Shown: positions 13,603 through 22,507 of the stretch, piece by piece
Numbering within the stretch: position 1 is the first letter of the stretch
Layout of the letters: every line of letters starts with the position of its first letter
From: 02-FULL-45-11b sp041663485
GTDB taxonomy: Bacteria > Patescibacteriota > Patescibacteriia > Buchananbacterales > UBA6539
Reading direction: 5' to 3'
DNA: 25,037 nucleotides
Assembly: GCA_041663485.1 (NCBI GenBank)
Contig: JBAYMO010000022.1
Span: 1 to 25,037 of the forward strand
The notes under the pieces: model-generated
The model's database searches: none
The model's input: the letters and a program-made list of their open reading frames with translations, nothing else
What the model was told of the DNA's origin: nothing
Program-made: the position numbers and the translations under genes

Positions 13603-14613
13603 ATGAAAAAGATTATTATACTTTTACTTTTAATATTTTTGGCAGCCATGGCCGCTGGGGGATATTTTTTACATAAATATTCGGCCACAAAATCTTTGGG
13701 AAAAATTAATTTTGGCTATGAGGCGTGGATTGGAGTTATGCCCTATGTTGTGGCTTATGAAAAAGGATTTTTTGACGAGCAGGGGCTTGAGGTGGAGCTG
13801 ATATACGAAGAAAGCTATGATCAGGAAATTGCTCATTTACTTTCCGGCCGGGTTGATTTCATCGGCGACTTTGCTTTAGTTGATGTTGTCCGAAGCGTCA
13901 GTGAAGGTAATGATTTGAAAGTAGTTTTAGCGACCGATTATTCCAATGGTGGTGATGGCATCGCCGCGAGAAAAAATCTTAAAGAGATTAAGGATCTCAG
14001 GGGAAAAAAAGTGGCGGTGGAAAAAGATACTTTAAGCGAATATCTGCTTTATGATGCTTTAAAGAAAAATGGGCTTTCTCTGGCTGATGTATCTGAGATA
14101 AATTTATCGGCTCCCGAAGCGGCCCAGGCTTTTATTGATGGTAAAGTGGACGCGGCCGTTACTTATGAACCGGATTTTACTAAAGCCATTGAACAAGGGG
14201 GCGGTTGGCGTCTGTATACTTCGGCGCAATCATTAGGTTTAATTACCGATGCTTTAACTTTTAGAGCTGACTATGTCGAGAATAATCCGGAAAAAGTAAT
14301 CGCGGTGATTAAGGCTTATATTAAGGCTATAGATTTTGTTCGAGCTCAGCCCGAGGAAGCTTATAGAATTTCCGCCAAGTATTTTAATTTGACGCCGACT
14401 GATTTAAAAAAACAAATAGCGGGAATAAAATTTTTGACCAAAGCCGATAATTTGGAGGCTTTCAATTACCAGACCAGTCTGGATTCCTTGCATGGAGCAA
14501 TTATGCGTGCGAATAGTTACTTGCTTGAGAGCAAAACTATAAAAAATAAAATTGATTCTACCGATATTTTAATGCCAAGATTTATTAGAGATATAGAAGA
14601 TAATATTAATTAA
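13603..14613 (+). CDS. NMT1/SsuA-type periplasmic substrate-binding protein
   Basis: A 336-aa solute-binding protein of the NMT1/THI5-SsuA/TauA type. An N-terminal hydrophobic segment (about 3-25) is a signal peptide or membrane anchor; no lipobox cysteine is present. The mature part begins INFGYEAWIGVMPYVVAYEKG, followed by GLEVELIY, a VDFIGDFALVDVVRSV segment, DLRGKKVAVEKDTLSEYLL and GKVDAAVTYEPDF, all typical of this fold. Ligands of the family include aromatic or sulfonate compounds and thiamine precursors; the ligand here is unknown. No ABC permease or ATPase is adjacent. It lies instead between sensor genes, so it probably presents a ligand to the Cache-domain sensors rather than feeding a transporter. 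Confidence 0.9.
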   Translation: MKKIIILLLLIFLAAMAAGGYFLHKYSATKSLGKINFGYEAWIGVMPYVVAYEKGFFDEQGLEVELIYEESYDQEIAHLLSGRVDFIGDFALVDVVRSVSEGNDLKVVLATDYSNGGDGIAARKNLKEIKDLRGKKVAVEKDTLSEYLLYDALKKNGLSLADVSEINLSAPEAAQAFIDGKVDAAVTYEPDFTKAIEQGGGWRLYTSAQSLGLITDALTFRADYVENNPEKVIAVIKAYIKAIDFVRAQPEEAYRISAKYFNLTPTDLKKQIAGIKFLTKADNLEAFNYQTSLDSLHGAIMRANSYLLESKTIKNKIDSTDILMPRFIRDIEDNIN

Positions 14614-14616
14614 CCA

Positions 14617-15876
14617 TTGAATTGTGTGTCAATAAAAATAAAACTTATCTTAGTTATAGTTTGTGTTTTGTTAGCGGTAGGCGTACTGATGGGTCGGGTG
14701 ATTAATCTATTGAATAACTACAAATTGACGGAAAATGCTTTTTTGGAGGTTAAAAACACAATTGATTATTCCAGTCAATTGGTTAATTTGTATTTAGGCC
14801 AGGCGCAAAACAGTCTTAATGGTTTGGCGGCCAACCCATTATTGATTGAGATTTTGACCAGCAAAGATCCAAAACAAATTAATCAACTTTCCGAAGAGCT
14901 AACTATTATTAATGGAAACATTCAAGCCTTGGAGAATATTTTAGTTTTTGAGGTTAATGATTCGCGCTGCGTGGTGGTTGCGTCTAATCGTGAAGCCGCT
15001 TCAATTATTGGTCATGATCTTTCCGATCGTGACTATTGCCAAGGACTATTAAAAACTCAGGACACTTATTTATCTACGGCCTATATTGGTTCGGTGGCCA
15101 AGGCGCCGGTTTTGGCCATCGTAGTTCCGTTAAGAAGCCAAGAAGGAAAGATACTCGGCTTTGTTTTGGGGTCCATTAATCTGACCGAACTTCGTAATTA
15201 TCTTTGGGATTTGCAGGAAAACAGTTGGCTGGTGCTGCTTGATCGTTCTGGTGTGCCATTTTTGGATACCACTAAAAAGTTGGAAACGCTGGACAATCCA
15301 TTAACTTCATTTGAGAGTGAAACCATCAGCCGACTTTCTAACGGTGAAAAGGAAGGATATTTTCAAGATCAGAACAGTTTTGTCGGCTACCAATTTGATG
15401 GATCAATTACCGTGATTTATAAAAAATCAGCCGCTAAAATGGTGGATCTTCTAAATGTTTTGAGTTTAACTGTGGTTTTGGCTCTTTTAGTGACCATGTT
15501 TTTTACGGCCGTGGTTACTTATCTTTTTATTGATCAAATTGTCAAGAGAATTGCTCGTCTTAGTCGCGTGGCTGAAAAAATTGCTGGCGGAGATCTTGAG
15601 GCTAAACTGAAAAAGAGTGATCTGCTGGCCAGGGATGAAACCGGAATCTTAGCCAGAGCCTTTAATGAAATGTCAATCAAGCTCAGCGATATCTATAAGA
15701 ATTTGGAGAAAAAGGTCAAAGAAAGAACAGAAAAATTGGAAAAATCGGAAATGGAATTGAAAAAAACCTTGGCCGTTTCTGAGCGCGCCAATAAATTGAT
15801 GGTTGGTCGTGAGCTGGAAATGATAAAATTAAAGAAAGAGAACGAGGAATTAAAAAAGTCTGTAAACAATAAATAG
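14617..15876 (+). CDS. Cache-HAMP membrane sensor without kinase domain
   Basis: A 419-aa membrane receptor. TM1 (about 8-28) is followed by an extracellular double-Cache-like domain (about 30-285, with AYIGSVAKAPVLAIVVPLRS, the strand pattern typical of Cache domains), then TM2 (about 287-312), a HAMP domain (about 313-366, ending RDETGILARAFNEMS) and a coiled coil to the C-terminus with NKLMVGRELEMIKLK from N392. No HisKA, ATPase, methyl-accepting or cyclase domain is visible, so it must signal through partners such as the neighbouring kinase. The start is non-ATG: TTG at 14617, 3 nt after the upstream stop, or GTG at 14626. It is in the same operon as the binding protein, a likely ligand source. 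Confidence 0.88.
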   Translation: MNCVSIKIKLILVIVCVLLAVGVLMGRVINLLNNYKLTENAFLEVKNTIDYSSQLVNLYLGQAQNSLNGLAANPLLIEILTSKDPKQINQLSEELTIINGNIQALENILVFEVNDSRCVVVASNREAASIIGHDLSDRDYCQGLLKTQDTYLSTAYIGSVAKAPVLAIVVPLRSQEGKILGFVLGSINLTELRNYLWDLQENSWLVLLDRSGVPFLDTTKKLETLDNPLTSFESETISRLSNGEKEGYFQDQNSFVGYQFDGSITVIYKKSAAKMVDLLNVLSLTVVLALLVTMFFTAVVTYLFIDQIVKRIARLSRVAEKIAGGDLEAKLKKSDLLARDETGILARAFNEMSIKLSDIYKNLEKKVKERTEKLEKSEMELKKTLAVSERANKLMVGRELEMIKLKKENEELKKSVNNK

Positions 15877-15915
15877 CATGTTAGGATTATAATTTGGCAT
15901 TTTTAACATTGAGAT

Positions 15916-18309
15916 ATGTTTAAATTATCGATAAATAAATTTTTACTAAGGCAGAAAGTAGCCTTGTTGGTTATTTCAACCGGGTTGCTAACCAGTGTAG
16001 TCATCTGCGGGGCAGTGTTTTGGTATTTAGACAGAATGCTGGTGGAAAACAAAAAGACGGAAATTACCCAACTGACTATTGAACAATCTCACGAAAGCAA
16101 TTTGGTGTTTGCTAATCACCAATTGTTTGCTAAAATGCTGGGGACACGAACTCGGGTTAAGGAGTTTTTGCTGGATCAATCTGAGACTAGAAAGTCTGAG
16201 TTGGCGGGGATATTTTCTGAATACGTTCAAGGTGATAAAAAGTATTTAGCCATATACTTGTTAGATCAAAATGGTAATTGTTTGATTTCGACCGATCCGC
16301 GTTTAGCGGGTCAGAATTTCAATTCTTTTGCTTATTTTCAAACCACCATTAAGGGTCAGCCGGCAATTGATGCCTTGGTTGGCCCAATCACTAAGCAATT
16401 CGGTTATTATTTTTCTTACCCGGTTTTAGCTGATGATAAAAAAGTAATTGGCGTATTGGCCGTCAAGATTGATTCGGGCGACATTGAGTTGCCTATTGTA
16501 ACTAGTGAAGTTATAAAAAGTAGCGTGTCAATGCTGGCTGACGCGTCAGGGGTAATCGTGGCTTCCAGCCAATCCGATCGGTTGTTTAAAAGTTTGGGGG
16601 TTCTATCCGAGTCAGAACAGGCAGAGATTGTCCAGTCAAGTAAATTTTTTAATAAAAATATTAGTCCTTTGCAATACGACTCAGTCCAGCAGATTATTCG
16701 CCGCTATGATAAACAAGAAGTGATTGAGCTTTACGATCCGATTGATGGCGATCAAGAGATGCTGAGTATTCTTAAGATCGGTGACCTGCCTTTTTATTTA
16801 ATTACCGAGACTAGATTAAAAAATGTTACGCAACAAGCTTACGCCACGGTCGGTATGGTGCTTTTTATAATTTTGATTGGTTTGTTTGTAAAGTCAACCT
16901 TAATCTATAACTTCATCAAAGTTTTTTTAAGACCCCTGGATCAATTCCAATTGTTTTTTAAAGGTATTAGCCGGGGAGATTTTTCAAAAAGAATTACTGT
17001 TAAAACTAAGGATGAGTTTACTGATTTAGCGGATTCTTTTAATAAAATGGCAGAAGATTTGGATGATTTATACCAGAACTTGGATAAAAAAGTTAAAGAA
17101 CAAACCAAGGATATCAGTCAGCGAGCCAAGGAGTCGGATAATCAAAAGCAGGCCATTCTAAATATTTTAGAGGACGTGGAAGAAGAAAAAAATAAGACCG
17201 AAGTATTGGCCAAGGATCTGGAAAAATTCAAATTAGCGGTAGCCAATGCCTCTGATCATATTGTTATTACCGACGCCGATGGGATTATTTTGTATGCCAA
17301 TCAAGGAGCGGAAAAGATTACGGGATTTACCGCCAAAGAAATTGTCGGGACCAAGGTCGGTAGTAAGCAAAATTGGGGCGGATTGATGAGTAATAGTTTT
17401 TATGATAATCTTTGGCAAACGATTAGAATTAAGAGAAAGAATTTTATTGGTGAGCTTAGCAACCATCGTAAAAACGGGGAAAACTATCAAGTCAACGTCA
17501 GCATCTCGCCGATTCTAAATAACCGGAATGAAGTGGAATTTTTTGTTGACATTGAGCACGATATTACCAAGGAAAAGCAAATTGACCGGGCGAAGACGGA
17601 ATTTGTTTCCTTGGCGTCTCATCAGTTGCGTACGCCTCTTTCGGCCATTAATTGGTTTGCCGAAATGCTTTTATCTGGCGATGCTGGAAAATTAAAAAAA
17701 GAACAGGCGGAGTATTTAAAAGAAATTTACCAAAGCAACCAAAGAATGGTTGAGTTAGTTAACGCTTTGCTGAATGTCTCGCGCCTGGAACTTGGGACTT
17801 TTATGATTGAGCCCGAAGATGTGGATATTGTTGAAATCAGCCGCAGTGTTTTAAGCGAATTATCGTCGCTGGTGGCTAAGAAAGAAATAACGCTCAAGAA
17901 ATCTTATAGCAAAGAAATACCTAAGACCTTAAAGCTGGATCAGAAACTTACCAGAATTATTTTCCAAAATTTATTATCTAACGCTATTAAGTATACGCCG
18001 GAGAAAGGCCAGGTCGATTTGAGCATTGGAGTTGAGGGCAAAAATTTATTAATTAAGGTGGCGGATAACGGCTATGGTATTCCGACGGGACAGCAGGAAA
18101 AGATTTTTACCAAATTATTTCGAGCTGATAATGTGCGTGAAAAAGATGCCGAGGGTACGGGCTTGGGCTTATATATCGTTAAATCAATTCTCAATCAAAG
18201 CGGGGGAAAGATTTGGTTTGAATCAATTGAGGGTAAGGGAACGACATTTAACGTAACTATTCCTTTAACCGGCATGAAGAGTAAGGTCGGTACTAAAACT
18301 ATTGATTAA
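15916..18309 (+). CDS. Sensor histidine kinase (Cache-HAMP-PAS-HisKA-HATPase)
   Basis: A 797-aa membrane histidine kinase. Order: TM1 (about 14-38), extracellular double-Cache domain (about 40-308), TM2 (about 312-336), HAMP (about 338-392), coiled coil, PAS (about 440-555), HisKA with the H-box SLASHQLRTPLS (phospho-acceptor H569), and a HATPase domain with N-box FQNLLSNAIKYTP, G1 box VADNGYGIP and G2 box GTGLGLYIVKSI. All catalytic boxes are intact. No receiver or HPt domain is fused; two receiver genes follow immediately, and a third lies at the front of the cluster. It is the only kinase of the cluster, so the PAS-only and Cache-HAMP proteins probably act through it, although a kinase elsewhere is not excluded. 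Confidence 0.95.
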   Translation: MFKLSINKFLLRQKVALLVISTGLLTSVVICGAVFWYLDRMLVENKKTEITQLTIEQSHESNLVFANHQLFAKMLGTRTRVKEFLLDQSETRKSELAGIFSEYVQGDKKYLAIYLLDQNGNCLISTDPRLAGQNFNSFAYFQTTIKGQPAIDALVGPITKQFGYYFSYPVLADDKKVIGVLAVKIDSGDIELPIVTSEVIKSSVSMLADASGVIVASSQSDRLFKSLGVLSESEQAEIVQSSKFFNKNISPLQYDSVQQIIRRYDKQEVIELYDPIDGDQEMLSILKIGDLPFYLITETRLKNVTQQAYATVGMVLFIILIGLFVKSTLIYNFIKVFLRPLDQFQLFFKGISRGDFSKRITVKTKDEFTDLADSFNKMAEDLDDLYQNLDKKVKEQTKDISQRAKESDNQKQAILNILEDVEEEKNKTEVLAKDLEKFKLAVANASDHIVITDADGIILYANQGAEKITGFTAKEIVGTKVGSKQNWGGLMSNSFYDNLWQTIRIKRKNFIGELSNHRKNGENYQVNVSISPILNNRNEVEFFVDIEHDITKEKQIDRAKTEFVSLASHQLRTPLSAINWFAEMLLSGDAGKLKKEQAEYLKEIYQSNQRMVELVNALLNVSRLELGTFMIEPEDVDIVEISRSVLSELSSLVAKKEITLKKSYSKEIPKTLKLDQKLTRIIFQNLLSNAIKYTPEKGQVDLSIGVEGKNLLIKVADNGYGIPTGQQEKIFTKLFRADNVREKDAEGTGLGLYIVKSILNQSGGKIWFESIEGKGTTFNVTIPLTGMKSKVGTKTID

Positions 18310-18326
18310 ATAATAAGATTAATTAT

Positions 18327-18719
18327 ATGGCACAGGGTAAAAAGACAATTCTCGTAGTAGAAGATGAAAGACCGCTGCAATCGGCAATTAAAATTAAACT
18401 GGAAAAAAATAATTTTGAAGTCGTAACTGCCCGCAGCGTTTCCCAAGCCTTGGGTTTAATGGAAGATATTAATAAAATCGACGTTATTTGGCTGGATCAT
18501 TATTTGCTAGGCAAAGAAAATGGTTTGGATTTTGTGGCCAAAATAAAGAACGACAAAAATTGGAAAAAAATTCCGGTTTTTGTTGTTTCTAATACGGCGA
18601 CAGATGAAAAAGTAAAAAATTATTTAAGTTTGGGAATAGAAAAATATTACATAAAATCAAATTATCGATTGGATAATATAGTTAGTGATATCAATAATTT
18701 TTTGAAATATGAAAAATAA
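18327..18719 (+). CDS. Stand-alone response regulator receiver
   Basis: A 130-aa single REC domain with VVEDER acidic residues, phospho-acceptor D57 in WLDHYLLGKENG, a serine in place of the usual switch threonine (VVSNTA) and the conserved lysine in YYIKSN. It has no output domain. It begins 17 bp after the kinase stop and its end overlaps the next receiver gene by 11 bp, so the three are one transcriptional unit. The acceptor loop (DHYLLG instead of the more usual D-x-x-M-P) differs from the two other receivers, which may indicate a different partner or kinetics. Confidence 0.93.
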   Translation: MAQGKKTILVVEDERPLQSAIKIKLEKNNFEVVTARSVSQALGLMEDINKIDVIWLDHYLLGKENGLDFVAKIKNDKNWKKIPVFVVSNTATDEKVKNYLSLGIEKYYIKSNYRLDNIVSDINNFLKYEK

Positions 18720-19083
18720 AAAAACTATTTTGGTTGTTGAAGATGAAGCTTCATTAAGAAAAGCCATTCGTGAGAAATTTGTCACCCTGGGATATAATGT
18801 TTTAGAAGCCAAAGACGGTCGCGAGGGAGTAGTCACGGCTTTAAGTCAGCATCCGGATTTGATTTTGCTGGATGTGATTATGCCGGTTATGGATGGTTTG
18901 AGCGCCCTAAAGGAAATTCGTCAAGATCCGTGGGGAAAAACCGCTAAGATAATTATTTTAACTAATCTAAGCGACAATGAAGATGTGACCAGGGCCATGA
19001 GTCAAGGCACCCACGATTATTTGGTAAAATCTAATTGGAAAATTGATGATATCGCCAAGATCGTCAAGAAAAAGATTGGTTAA
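18709..19083 (+). CDS. Stand-alone response regulator receiver
   Basis: A 124-aa single REC domain of canonical type: VVEDEASLRKAI, phospho-acceptor D55 in LLDVIMPVMDG, switch threonine in IILTNLS and conserved lysine in YLVKSNW. It has no output domain. The gene starts inside the preceding receiver gene (11-bp overlap), indicating translational coupling, and a terminator follows directly. It and the receiver at 11850 share the DxIMPxxxG acceptor loop, whereas the middle one does not. It is the last gene of the signalling cluster. Confidence 0.95.
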   Translation: MKNKKTILVVEDEASLRKAIREKFVTLGYNVLEAKDGREGVVTALSQHPDLILLDVIMPVMDGLSALKEIRQDPWGKTAKIIILTNLSDNEDVTRAMSQGTHDYLVKSNWKIDDIAKIVKKKIG

Positions 19084-19084
19084 T

Positions 19085-19107
19085 GGCCGCGGCTCGGCCG
19101 GTTTTTT
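19085..19107 (+). terminator. Terminator of the signalling cluster
   Basis: Stem GGCCG (19085-19089) / CGGCC (19095-19099) followed by GG and six T, directly after the last receiver gene. Confidence 0.8.
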
Positions 19108-19121
19108 AGTATAGTCAGTAA

Positions 19122-19150
19122 TTGACTTTTTATTTTTTTGTGAGTAAAAT
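19122..19150 (+). promoter_or_regulatory. Promoter of proS
   Basis: TTGACT (19122-19127), a 17-nt spacer and TAAAAT (19145-19150), 22 nt before the ATG. Confidence 0.75.
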
Positions 19151-19172
19151 AAGAGGATAAATTATAATTTTT

Positions 19173-20645
19173 ATGTCTAATCAAAAAATTACTACCCGAA
19201 AAGACGACTACTCACAATGGTATCTGGACGTCATCGACGCGGCTGATTTGGCCGATAATTCGCCGGTGCGCGGTTGCATGGTGATAAAACCTTATGGTTT
19301 TTCGCTTTGGGATAATATCAAAAATGTTTTGGATAATAAAATCAAAGCCACGGGCGTGGAAAATGCTTATTTTCCCTTATTTATTCCTAAGAGTTTTTTT
19401 GAAAAAGAAGCTGAGCACGTTCAAGGTTTTGCTAAAGAGTGTGCGGTAGTGACCCATCATCGTTTAGAGCTGGATAAAAAAACTGGAAAATTGATTCCGG
19501 CCGGACCCTTGGACGAGCCGTTGATCGTGCGGCCGACTTCGGAGACTATAATTTACGACATGTATTCAAAATGGATTCAATCATATCGTGATTTGCCAAT
19601 TTTAATAAATCAGTGGGCGAATGTGGTCAGATGGGAGATGAGAACTAGATCATTTCTAAGGACCATGGAATTTCTCTGGCAGGAAGGCCATACGGCTCAC
19701 GCCACCAAAATTGAAGCGGAAAATCGTGCTCAGGAAATGTTGCAAATTTATATTGATTTTGTTCAGGATTATTTGGCCATACCGGTTTTATCGGGGAAGA
19801 AATCTGAATCAGAAAAATTCGCTGGAGCCGACACAACCTATTGTATTGAAGCTTTAATGCAGGACGGTAAGGCGTTGCAGGCCGGCACGTCTCATATGCT
19901 GGGTCAAAATTTTTCTAAAGCTTTTAATATTTCTTTTCTTGACGATCAAGGTGAAAGCCAATTCGCTTGGCAGACCAGTTGGGGCGTGAGCACGCGAATT
20001 ATCGGTGCTTTAATTATGGTGCACAGTGACGATCAAGGTTTGGTTTTGCCGCCTAAGATCGCGCCGATTCAAGTAGTTATAATTCCGATTTTTAAAGACG
20101 AAAAAGAAAAGCAGTCGGTTCTTAAGGTGGCTCAGACTCTAGCCGAGAACTTAAAGAAAAAAAATAATTTGGCCGTCAAAATCGATGAACGCGATTTACG
20201 TCCCGGGGTGAAATTTTTTGAATGGGAGAAAAGGGGCGTACCCATCAGAATTGAAATCGGTCCTAAGGACGTGATGAGTAAGTCGGTGGTAGTAGCGCGG
20301 CGCGATACGGGCGAAAAAATAATTATCAAGACCTCGGCCGTAGTAAAAACAGTTAATGAACTTTTGGAAAAAATTCAGAGTCATCTTTTTGATAAAGCCA
20401 AAAAATTTATGGCGGATAACTCTCATCAAGTAGATACCTGGGAAGAATTTGAAAAGATTATGTCTAACCGAGGTGGTTTTGTCTATGCGCCATGGTGCGG
20501 TCGAGCGGCCTGCGAGGAAGAAATTAAGGAAAAAACTAAAGCGACAATTAGGGTAATTCCCGGTGATCAGCCCAAGGAAAAAGGCCGGTGCGTTCATTGC
20601 TCTCAACCAAGCGAGAACCGAGTCGTCTTTGCTAAAGCGTATTAG
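19173..20645 (+). CDS. proS: Prolyl-tRNA synthetase, archaeal/eukaryotic type (ProS3)
   Basis: A 490-aa class II synthetase that charges tRNA-Pro. It is of the archaeal/eukaryotic type: no editing (INS) domain lies between motifs 2 and 3, and a C-terminal zinc-binding-like domain is present. Visible parts include YSQWYLDVIDAADLADNSPVRG at the N-terminus (split here as YSQWYLDVIDAADLAD), VRPTSETIIYDMYSKWI, motif 2 VVRWEMRTRSFLRTMEFLWQ, the proline-site stretch QAGTSHMLGQNFS and motif 3 around GVSTRIIGALIM. The anticodon-binding domain covers about 300-400, and the C-terminal domain has APWCGRAACEEEIKEKT and CVHC. The length is normal for this type. It is a single-gene unit with its own promoter and terminator. 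Confidence 0.96.
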   Translation: MSNQKITTRKDDYSQWYLDVIDAADLADNSPVRGCMVIKPYGFSLWDNIKNVLDNKIKATGVENAYFPLFIPKSFFEKEAEHVQGFAKECAVVTHHRLELDKKTGKLIPAGPLDEPLIVRPTSETIIYDMYSKWIQSYRDLPILINQWANVVRWEMRTRSFLRTMEFLWQEGHTAHATKIEAENRAQEMLQIYIDFVQDYLAIPVLSGKKSESEKFAGADTTYCIEALMQDGKALQAGTSHMLGQNFSKAFNISFLDDQGESQFAWQTSWGVSTRIIGALIMVHSDDQGLVLPPKIAPIQVVIIPIFKDEKEKQSVLKVAQTLAENLKKKNNLAVKIDERDLRPGVKFFEWEKRGVPIRIEIGPKDVMSKSVVVARRDTGEKIIIKTSAVVKTVNELLEKIQSHLFDKAKKFMADNSHQVDTWEEFEKIMSNRGGFVYAPWCGRAACEEEIKEKTKATIRVIPGDQPKEKGRCVHCSQPSENRVVFAKAY

Positions 20646-20694
20646 TTTGACTTAGGCTATTGATTATTTTTTAAATTTTAGTATCAAATATACA

Positions 20695-20720
20695 AAAATT
20701 CGTCAAAGAGACGATTTTTT
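20695..20720 (+). terminator. Terminator of proS
   Basis: A short stem TCGTC / GACGA (about 20700-20714), extended by A/T pairs with one bulge and followed by six T. A TATAAT at 20723-20728 follows at once, 10 nt before the ABC transporter ATG. Confidence 0.55.
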
Positions 20721-20738
20721 GTTATAATATTATTAATT

Positions 20739-22499
20739 ATGCAGGTAAATACTAAACTGACTCTAAAAATTTTTTGGCAATACTCTTTCAAATATAAGAT
20801 TGAGTTTTTTGTGATTTTATTAACCGTCATGGGCGCGGCTTCCATGGACGCGATTGTTCCTCTGTTTTTTAAAAATTTATTTGATATATTAAGCCAGGGT
20901 CAACGGGGTTCGGCCGTGATGTTGGCTTTGATTTTTATTTTATTCCAAATTTTAGGTTTAAGTCTGCTGCGCTGGTTATTCTGGCGTACTTCAACTTTTG
21001 TCGCCAATGATTATCAGTCAAAAATCATGACCGACTTGACCAATTATTGTTTTGAAGTTCTGCATTTGCATTCGTTTAGCTTTTTTAATAATAACTTCAG
21101 CGGTTCATTGGTTAAAAAAGTTAAATGGTTTGGTAAGTCTTATGAGATTATTGCCGATCGAGTTATTTGGAATTTATTGCCCATGGTCGTCAGTATTTCT
21201 TTGATGTGTTTTGTTCTATTTCGGCGCAATCTTTGGCTCGGGCTGGGTATTATCGGCTGGATTACTGTTTTTTTAGTTATTAATTTTATTTTTACTCGAT
21301 ATAAACTTAAATATGATGTCGCGCGCAGTGAGGCAGAAAGCGAGACGACAGGTTTTTTGGCTGATACTATTACCAATAGTCAAACAGTAAAACTTTTTAA
21401 TGGTTATGGACGCGAAGTTGAAGGTTTTGCTTTGGTCAATGATAAACTGCGAAAGCTACGGAAATTTACCTGGGATTTGGATAGCGTTTTTCAAGCCATT
21501 CAAGGACTTTTCACTATTTCTTTAGAGATTGGCATATTTTATCTAGCTTTGACCCTTTGGCAAAAGGGGATATTAAGCATTGGAGATTTTGTTTTAATCC
21601 AATCCTATTTGGTCAGTATTTTTAATCGGGTTTGGGATTTTGGCCAATACATCAGAAGAATTTACGAAGCTTTGTCAGACGCGGTGGAAATGACAGAAAT
21701 TATTAATACACCTTTTGAGATAAAAGACCTGGCGAATGCGAAAAAACTTAAAGTAACTCAGGCCGAGATTATTTTTTCCAATGTAGATTTTTATTATCAT
21801 CAAACCAGAAAAGTTTTGGATAATTTTAATTTAACTATTGCCCGCCAAGAGCACTTGGCTCTAATTGGTCCATCTGGCGCCGGTAAGACAACGATTATTC
21901 GTCTGCTGTTGCGTATGCACGATTTAAGCGCGGGAAAAATTTTGATTGACCATCAGGATATCGCCAAAGTAACTCAGGAAAGCCTTTGGCAGAGCGTAAG
22001 TTTAGTGCCTCAGGATCCGATTTTATTTCATCGGACCCTGATGGAAAATATTCGTTATGGCCGTCCCAAAGCCACTAACCAAGAAGTAATTGAAGCTTCG
22101 AGAGCTGCTCATTGTCATGAATTTATTACGCATTTATCGGATGGATATAATACTTTCGTCGGTGAGCGTGGCATCAAGCTTTCCGGCGGCGAGCGTCAGC
22201 GCGTGGCGATTGCCCGAGCAATTTTGCGCAATGCGCCAATTTTGGTTTTAGACGAAGCCACTTCCAGTCTGGATTCAGAATCGGAAATGTTAATTCAAGA
22301 CGCTCTGGCCAAATTGATGGTAAAAAAGACGGTGATCGTAATTGCCCATCGACTTTCAACTATTAGAATGATGGATCGGATTGTTGTGCTTGATGAGGGT
22401 GGGGTGGTGGAAGAGGGAACCCATGAAAATCTTTTGAAAAAAAATAATGGCCTTTATCGACGACTTTGGCAACTGCAAGCCGGTGGCTTTATTCATTAA
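20739..22499 (+). CDS. ABC exporter (fused membrane and ATPase domains, MsbA/MDR-like)
   Basis: A 586-aa half-transporter that should work as a dimer in the cytoplasmic membrane. The N-terminal six-helix exporter domain covers about 1-320. The ATPase domain has Walker A GPSGAGKTT (K383), the Q-loop in LVPQDPILFHRTL, the signature LSGGERQRVAIARAIL, Walker B ILVLDEATSSLD and the switch histidine in VIVIAHRLSTI. All ATPase residues are intact. The substrate is unknown; lipids, polysaccharide precursors, peptides and drugs are all exported by this family. The next gene, an LtaS-type enzyme, starts 8 bp later, so a role in envelope lipid or polymer export is a reasonable inference. A TATAAT ends 10 nt before the ATG. 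Confidence 0.95.
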   Translation: MQVNTKLTLKIFWQYSFKYKIEFFVILLTVMGAASMDAIVPLFFKNLFDILSQGQRGSAVMLALIFILFQILGLSLLRWLFWRTSTFVANDYQSKIMTDLTNYCFEVLHLHSFSFFNNNFSGSLVKKVKWFGKSYEIIADRVIWNLLPMVVSISLMCFVLFRRNLWLGLGIIGWITVFLVINFIFTRYKLKYDVARSEAESETTGFLADTITNSQTVKLFNGYGREVEGFALVNDKLRKLRKFTWDLDSVFQAIQGLFTISLEIGIFYLALTLWQKGILSIGDFVLIQSYLVSIFNRVWDFGQYIRRIYEALSDAVEMTEIINTPFEIKDLANAKKLKVTQAEIIFSNVDFYYHQTRKVLDNFNLTIARQEHLALIGPSGAGKTTIIRLLLRMHDLSAGKILIDHQDIAKVTQESLWQSVSLVPQDPILFHRTLMENIRYGRPKATNQEVIEASRAAHCHEFITHLSDGYNTFVGERGIKLSGGERQRVAIARAILRNAPILVLDEATSSLDSESEMLIQDALAKLMVKKTVIVIAHRLSTIRMMDRIVVLDEGGVVEEGTHENLLKKNNGLYRRLWQLQAGGFIH

Positions 22500-22507
22500 T
22501 TCGAGCT

